From assembly GCA_018713485.1 (NCBI GenBank), contig DVOQ01000052.1:1-57677 (forward strand): a stretch of 57,677 nucleotides of DNA, written 5' to 3'. The notes below the pieces were generated by a model that had not been told where the DNA came from, ran no database searches, and saw only the letters and a program-made list of their open reading frames with translations. The translations under genes and the position numbers were made by a program. Positions within the stretch are counted from its first letter, which is position 1, and each line of letters starts with the position of its first letter. Of the stretch, positions 53,423-57,677 are shown one piece after another. The stretch is from Candidatus Avisuccinivibrio pullicola (lineage in GTDB: Bacteria; Pseudomonadota; Gammaproteobacteria; Enterobacterales; Succinivibrionaceae).

Positions 53423-55363
53423 TTAAGCCTCGTCTCTGTCCCCTGCGGGCACAAGACTGCGCGATATGATATCGGATTTGATCATCTTGATCAAGTCTTC
53501 CACGCTCATCACGCCTAAGTCCTTACCCTTACGGGTTCTGACCGCGACGGTGCCGTTCTCGGCCTCGCGCTCACCGCACACTAACATGTAGGGCACGTGC
53601 ATTAAGGTGTGCTCGCGGACCTTGAAGCCGACCTTGTCGTTGCGCAGATCGGAGCGCACGCGGATCCCTGCCTCATCTAAGGTCTTCTCCACCTGTTTGG
53701 CGTAATCGGCCTGACGGTCGGTGATGTTCATCACCACCGCCTGCACCGGGGAGAGCCAGGTCGGGAAGGAGCCGGCAAATTCCTCGGTAAGGACGCCTAA
53801 GAAGCGCTCGATGGAACCTAACATGGCGCGGTGAATCATTACCGGAGTGTGCTCCTGATTGTCCTCGCCGATGTAGTGGGCATCAAGACGGGCCGGCAGC
53901 GAGAAGTCTAACTGCACGGTGCCGCATTGCCACTCGCGGTCAAGGGAGTCATGTAAGGTGAACTCGATCTTGGGGCCGTAGAAGGCACCTTCACCGGGCT
54001 GCAGCTTGTACTCAAGGTGGTTCTTCTCGAGGGCGATCTTCAGATCTTCCTCGGCCTTATCCCAGATCTCGTCCGAGCCGATACGCTTTTCAGGACGGGT
54101 GGAGAGCTTGACGTCCACCTTGTCAAAGCCGAAGTTGTTGTACACGTCATAGACCATGGCGATGCAGTCGCTGACCTCGGTCATGATCTGCTCTTCGGTG
54201 CAGAAGATGTGGGCGTCGTCCTGCTCGAAGCCGCGCACGCGCAGTAAGCCGTGCAGGGAGCCGGAGGGCTCGTTGCGGTGGCAGTTGCCGAACTCGGCCA
54301 TGCGGATGGGCAGATCGCGGTAGGAGCGGGTACGGCTGTTGAAGATCTGAATCGCGCCGGGGCAGTTCATGGGCTTGATGGCGTAATCACGGTTCTCCGA
54401 GGAGGTCGTGAACATGTTCTCGGCGTACTTGTCCCAGTGACCGGATCTCTCCCACAGCACGCGATCCATGATCTGCGGGGTCTTGACCTCGATGTAGTGG
54501 TACTTGTGGAGCATGCCGCGCATGAAGTTCTCAATCTCGCGGTAAATGGTCCAGCCGTCATTGTGCCAGAACACAAGGCCGGGAGCTTCCTGCTGGAAGT
54601 GGAAGAGATCAAGCTTCTTGCCTAACACGCGGTGATCGCGCTTGGCGGCCTCCTCGCGCTTCTTTAAGTAGGCGTTAAGTTCTTCCTTGGTGGCCCAGGC
54701 TGTACCGTAGATGCGCTGCAGCATCTTGTTTTTGGAGTCGCCTCTCCAGTAGGCACCGGCAAAGTGGGTTAGCTTAAAGTGCGAACAGAAGGACATGTGC
54801 GGGACGTGCGGGCCGCGGCACATATCGGTGTACTCAAGGTGATGGTAGAGAGCGGGATGATCGTTCTTATCGATGTTCTCCTCAAGAATGAGCTTCTTGT
54901 AGGGCTCATTGCGGGAGTCAAACACGTCCCAGGCCTTCTGCCAGTCCACCACTTCCTTCACCACGGCGTAGTCGGTTCTGGCGAGCTCATGCATGCGCTT
55001 GTCGAGGGCCTCCAGGTCCTCCTGGGTGAGCTTATGCTCGAGATCGACGTCATAGTAAAAGCCGTTGTCGATCACGGGGCCAATCGCCATCCTGGTCTCG
55101 GGCCACAGCTCCTTAATCGCGTGACCTAAAAGGTGCGCGCAGGAGTGGCGGATGATCTCGATACCGGCCTCATCCTTGGGAGTGATGATCTCCACCTTCG
55201 CATCATGCGAGACCATGTCACAGGCATCGTGGGCCACGCCATCAATGCGGCCGGCCACGCAGGCACGGGCTAAGCCGGCCCCGATGCTCTCGGCTACCTG
55301 CATAATGGAAACAGGACCGTCAAACTCTTTGACAGCGCCATTGGGAAGAGTGATTTTTAACAT
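53423..55363 (-). CDS. thrS: Threonyl-tRNA synthetase
   Basis: This class II synthetase charges tRNA-Thr and has an editing domain. It has 646 residues (E. coli 642). TGS domain: [20 protein letters not shown]. Editing domain: [33 protein letters not shown] and later [11 protein letters not shown]. Catalytic zinc site: [46 protein letters not shown]. The anticodon-binding domain ends the protein. It is upstream of infC-rpmI-rplT, the standard order. Any ThrRS-binding operator in the 55364-55598 leader was not identified. Confidence 0.97.
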   Translation of the reverse strand: MLKITLPNGAVKEFDGPVSIMQVAESIGAGLARACVAGRIDGVAHDACDMVSHDAKVEIITPKDEAGIEIIRHSCAHLLGHAIKELWPETRMAIGPVIDNGFYYDVDLEHKLTQEDLEALDKRMHELARTDYAVVKEVVDWQKAWDVFDSRNEPYKKLILEENIDKNDHPALYHHLEYTDMCRGPHVPHMSFCSHFKLTHFAGAYWRGDSKNKMLQRIYGTAWATKEELNAYLKKREEAAKRDHRVLGKKLDLFHFQQEAPGLVFWHNDGWTIYREIENFMRGMLHKYHYIEVKTPQIMDRVLWERSGHWDKYAENMFTTSSENRDYAIKPMNCPGAIQIFNSRTRSYRDLPIRMAEFGNCHRNEPSGSLHGLLRVRGFEQDDAHIFCTEEQIMTEVSDCIAMVYDVYNNFGFDKVDVKLSTRPEKRIGSDEIWDKAEEDLKIALEKNHLEYKLQPGEGAFYGPKIEFTLHDSLDREWQCGTVQLDFSLPARLDAHYIGEDNQEHTPVMIHRAMLGSIERFLGVLTEEFAGSFPTWLSPVQAVVMNITDRQADYAKQVEKTLDEAGIRVRSDLRNDKVGFKVREHTLMHVPYMLVCGEREAENGTVAVRTRKGKDLGVMSVEDLIKMIKSDIISRSLVPAGDRDEA

Positions 55364-55598
55364 ACTTCATTACCCGGGATGCCTACGACGCATCTTGCGG
55401 GTCCTCATTAAGATAAACGGAGTAGCGAAAGTGCCGGCCACTACAGCCACATACCTCAGGGCCTTACGGACAGACACCCCCGCCTGTTTTAAGCGCGTCA
55501 AAGTATACTCCCTTTCGCGCCTGACGCACCGTTTTAAGGCGCATTTCTTTGCCTCTCTGCAACAATACGGGAAACTGTGACAGACAAAGGAGCTTCCT

Positions 55599-55830
55599 AT
55601 GACCCCGCGCTTAACCTCACCTGACGGGCACTACACGCTGGAGCTAAACCTTCAGGGCGGCTGTATTCAGCGTGCACGCTTCGCTGATTTTGAGATCTTC
55701 TATAACGCCCCGTGGCAGAGCAACGGCGGACGGGACTATTTCCCGTGGAACGGGCGCAATTACTGCGTGGGCATTGAGCCCATCGCCTCGGCCTTTGATC
55801 TGCCCTCTCATGGAGAAACCCACGCTCGTG
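55599..55830 (+). pseudogene. Truncated gene disrupted by IS200/IS605, weakly epimerase-like
   Basis: AAAGGAG seven bases before ATG 55599 indicates a genuine gene start. About 75 codons follow: HYTLELNLQGGCIQRARFAD, then YFPWNGRNYCVGIEPIASAF. The C-terminal phrase resembles the end of aldose-1-epimerase-like proteins (GIEPxxSA), while the start resembles their N-terminus, so an internal deletion is likely as well. The frame then enters the right end of the IS element. A rightward terminator just beyond the left end of the IS (57598-57624) may be the original gene terminator. Confidence 0.5.
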
Positions 55831-55837
55831 ACCTACT

Positions 55838-55859
55838 CCCCACCTTACAGAAGGTGGGG
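55838..55859 (-). repeat. Right-end hairpin of the IS605 element
   Basis: CCCCACCTT-ACAG-AAGGTGGGG is a perfect nine-pair hairpin that contains the tnpB stop codon. In TnpB systems this is where the omega (reRNA) scaffold ends, with the guide being the flanking DNA immediately downstream in the minus direction (about 55810-55828). Confidence 0.8.
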
Positions 55860-57062
55860 CTTCTTCTCGCTCAAGACACCTGACGGTGCCAGTATCAACG
55901 AGCTATCCCCGCAGGCCCTGCGGTTCAACATTGCAATACCTTCCTGCCTGAGATTCGCGCACGCGTTTTTATCGCGGTCATGAACTGCACCACATACGGG
56001 ACAGATCCATTCTCTTACAGAAAGGTTCTTAACTTCCGGATTTATGTTATGACATGCCGAGCAGCGCTGCGAGCTCGGGAAGTTCCGGCTGACCGTTACC
56101 AGTACCTTGCCCTGCTCCTTAAGTTTATAGGCAAGAAACACCCTGAACATCCCAAAGCCGTTGTCCATCACGCTTTTGCCGAAGTGAAGCGCCTGACTCA
56201 TGGCTCTCAGGTCAATGTCCTCTACCACCACGGCGTCGAAGCAGTCTGCCACCGCACGTGACAGCTTATGCAGACAGTCCTTACGCCGGTTTGCGATTTT
56301 TTCATGGAGGGATCCGATGCGATGCCTTTGCTTCCAATAATGACTGGAGCCATACTCCATATGTGAGAGCTTGCGCTGCTCCCTTTTAAGCTTCTGCTCC
56401 ATCCGCCGGTACCAGTGAATATCTTCACCTTTAACATCGTATTTGCCAGAGGCTGATACGGCCAAATTCGGCATGCTGTAGTCGAAGCTTTCAATCTTAT
56501 TGAACTCAGCTACTGGCTTTACTTCTTCCTGCATTACTTCATAGGTCAGAGATGCGTAGAACCTCCCGCTGGCCCGCTCTGTGATGGTGATATGCTTTAA
56601 TACCCCACCGCCCGGTATGCTGCGGTGCAGTATTATCTTCACCAATCCCAGCTTCGGCAGCTTAAGATAGTTTTCGGTATCACTGACCCGGATGATGCTG
56701 ATGTTGTTATTTACTGCATTGGTGGTGTAGCTGCGTCTGTCTCTCCCCTTAGCTCTGAATCTGGGCGTCCTGCCACTGGCAAACAGCTTCCTGCACGCCT
56801 GATTGACATTTAGCTGTTCATTAGCCAGAGCCAGCGAATCTACTTCTTTTAAGAAACTGTTCTCAGGGTCTTTTTTAAAGTGCGCCGGAGTTGTGTTCCT
56901 GAATCTGTCTCCGCCCATCACCTTGTTGGATTGTATGCGTTCGTCCAGTAAATGGTTCCACATCCAGCGGCAGCACCCAAAGGTCTTCCAAATCAAGACC
57001 TGCTGCGCAGAGTCAGGATAGATCCTGTACTGCCGGCATTTAATGACTGGAACATGTGCCAC
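55845..57062 (-). CDS. tnpB: TnpB RNA-guided nuclease
   Basis: TnpB is a Cas12-ancestor nuclease that uses an omega RNA from the element right end to cut target DNA and maintain the transposon. The 405-residue protein has the N-terminal helix-turn-helix-like YRIYPDSAQQVLIWKTFGCCRWMWN. RuvC residues are in ESFDYSMPNLAV (Asp194), VVVEDIDLRAM (Glu281) and HDRDKNACANLR (Asp362/364), with a zinc finger CSAC (334, 337) and CPVC (354, 357). All appear intact. The start is GTG, five bases after tnpA. The first RuvC motif FDYSMPN departs from the common GIDLGxxN. Confidence 0.93.
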   Translation of the reverse strand: MAHVPVIKCRQYRIYPDSAQQVLIWKTFGCCRWMWNHLLDERIQSNKVMGGDRFRNTTPAHFKKDPENSFLKEVDSLALANEQLNVNQACRKLFASGRTPRFRAKGRDRRSYTTNAVNNNISIIRVSDTENYLKLPKLGLVKIILHRSIPGGGVLKHITITERASGRFYASLTYEVMQEEVKPVAEFNKIESFDYSMPNLAVSASGKYDVKGEDIHWYRRMEQKLKREQRKLSHMEYGSSHYWKQRHRIGSLHEKIANRRKDCLHKLSRAVADCFDAVVVEDIDLRAMSQALHFGKSVMDNGFGMFRVFLAYKLKEQGKVLVTVSRNFPSSQRCSACHNINPEVKNLSVREWICPVCGAVHDRDKNACANLRQEGIAMLNRRACGDSSLILAPSGVLSEKKPHLL

Positions 57063-57067
57063 GATGC

Positions 57068-57490
57068 TTAATCCATCCCCTGTTTTTCGATATATTCCTT
57101 AAGCACCTCTAAGGATGCTCCGCCCGCTGAGATCAGACAATAACTTTTTGACCAAAAATTCTCTTTCCACAAGAGCTGTCTGATTTCAGGAAACCTATTC
57201 TTAACCAAACGCGATGAAGCGCTTTTATAGATGTTTATAAACCGTGATAAAGAGGTATCAGGCTGTGCTTTGAACAAAATGTGCACATGATCCTTATCAT
57301 GCCCCCACTCTTTAAGACCAATCTTATAGTCCGGACAGATGCGGAGAAAAACCTCTTTTAGGAAATTGGAACTTTCATCCGTTATGACTTTACGCCGATA
57401 TTTTATGACCAGAATCAAATGGTAATTTAGGCTGAATACGGAATGATTGTTATTATCGAGTTTTTCCCTTATTGATCTGTCTATTCTCAT
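57068..57490 (-). CDS. tnpA: TnpA Y1 HUH transposase
   Basis: This single-strand transposase of IS200/IS605 elements has 140 residues from ATG 57490. The upstream open frame is rejected because MRIDRSIREKL begins the domain and lies outside the left-end hairpin. Motifs: YHLILVIKYRRKVI, the HUH motif in WGHDKDHVHILFKA, and the catalytic Tyr in GGASLEVLKEYIEKQGMD. The residues needed for activity are present. tnpB follows. Confidence 0.93.
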   Translation of the reverse strand: MRIDRSIREKLDNNNHSVFSLNYHLILVIKYRRKVITDESSNFLKEVFLRICPDYKIGLKEWGHDKDHVHILFKAQPDTSLSRFINIYKSASSRLVKNRFPEIRQLLWKENFWSKSYCLISAGGASLEVLKEYIEKQGMD

Positions 57491-57546
57491 ATCAAATACT
57501 GTACAGAGAATAGAAGAAAAACGCAACATGTCAGGAGGCCATTCAT

Positions 57547-57570
57547 GGGGGCGACCAATAAGTCGCTCCC
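57547..57570 (-). repeat. Left-end hairpin of the IS605 element
   Basis: GGGGGCGAC and GTCGCTCCC pair with one mismatch around a six-base loop, between the tnpA start and the element left end; likely the TnpA recognition hairpin. Confidence 0.65.
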
Positions 57571-57597
57571 TTAATTTTAGGTTAACCATTAGAAAAC

Positions 57598-57624
57598 AGA
57601 GCAGGGCTACCTGCTCTTTTTTTA
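57598..57624 (+). terminator. Strong rightward intrinsic terminator beyond the IS
   Basis: AGAGCAGG-GCTA-CCTGCTCT followed by TTTTTTT. No rightward gene ends here other than the IS-disrupted gene that starts at 55599, so it is probably that gene's own terminator. Confidence 0.85.
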
Positions 57625-57677
57625 TTTTTGTCATCCGGATGGATTTTAAATTTCATGCCGGCCGGGAGAGTCCGTAA

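Larger units (their letters stand above)
55829..57580 (-). mobile_element. IS200/IS605-family element (tnpA-tnpB)
   Basis: A complete-looking element with Y1 transposase gene tnpA and RNA-guided nuclease gene tnpB in the same direction, five bases apart. Subterminal hairpins stand at both ends: 55838-55859 at the right end and 57547-57570 at the left end. The element lacks terminal inverted repeats, as expected. Exact ends cannot be fixed without an empty site; I place the right end near 55829 and the left end shortly after 57570. Confidence 0.8.

Overview
The window looks like chromosome of an anaerobic or fermentative gammaproteobacterium, and the Succinivibrionaceae are my best guess. The guess rests on four things: the gammaproteobacterial order ftsK-lolA-rarA-serS; close relatives of E. 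coli AlaA, YfbR, UspE, GmhA, PdxH, PurU and the thrS-infC-rpmI-rplT block; menaquinone synthesis (MenA), acetate kinase and a FabV-type enoyl reductase; and a GC-rich sequence that still uses the leucine codon TTA heavily. No 16S gene is present, so the taxon is inference.

Layout. 1-10 kb: a leftward block ftsK-lolA-rarA-serS-cvpA-purF and a tRNA-Val, with a second tRNA cut by the window edge. 10-14 kb: rightward trmL, a DedA protein, an AGCS amino-acid/sodium symporter, tRNA-Leu(CAA), an acetyltransferase and a small frameshifted gene. 14-19 kb: leftward dnaQ-gmhA and an McrBC-type restriction pair. 19-29 kb: rnb, menA, fabV (leftward), dacB, alaA, yfbR, a DUF4357 gene and an RsmB/RsmF-type rRNA methyltransferase. 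29-33.8 kb: two different IS110-family elements in the same orientation, each preceded by a hairpin-rich leader that could be a bridge RNA, then about 1 kb without genes that carries some eleven same-strand TTTnCCCAC-type repeats. 33.8-42.8 kb: murJ, uspE, an acetyltransferase, a lipoprotein, pepD, a GH13 protein with an eroded active site, and a two-gene cassette (PD-(D/E)XK-like protein plus unknown partner). 43-50 kb: a xanthine permease with xpt, an MsbA-like ABC exporter, ackA, pdxH and purU. 50-55 kb: gltA and the thrS-infC-rpmI-rplT operon, with infC starting at ATT. 55.6-57.6 kb: an IS200/IS605 element (tnpA, tnpB) inserted in a truncated gene.

How the genes fit together. Most of the window is housekeeping: translation (tRNAs, serS, thrS, infC, L20, L35, trmL, rRNA methyltransferase), division and repair (ftsK, rarA, dnaQ), envelope (lolA, murJ, dacB, gmhA, msbA), nucleotide metabolism (purF, purU, xpt with permease, yfbR) and anaerobic energy metabolism (menA, ackA, gltA). 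Accessory material sits in three places: the McrBC pair next to tRNA-Leu, the IS110 pair with the repeat-rich gap, and the nuclease cassette at 41.3-42.8 kb. The most promising places for something undescribed are the last two and the active-site changes in the GH13, YfbR and FtsK proteins.

Limits. All calls come from reading sequence and remembered family motifs; no database search, folding or statistics were run. Element ends, RNA structures and promoters are by-eye proposals.
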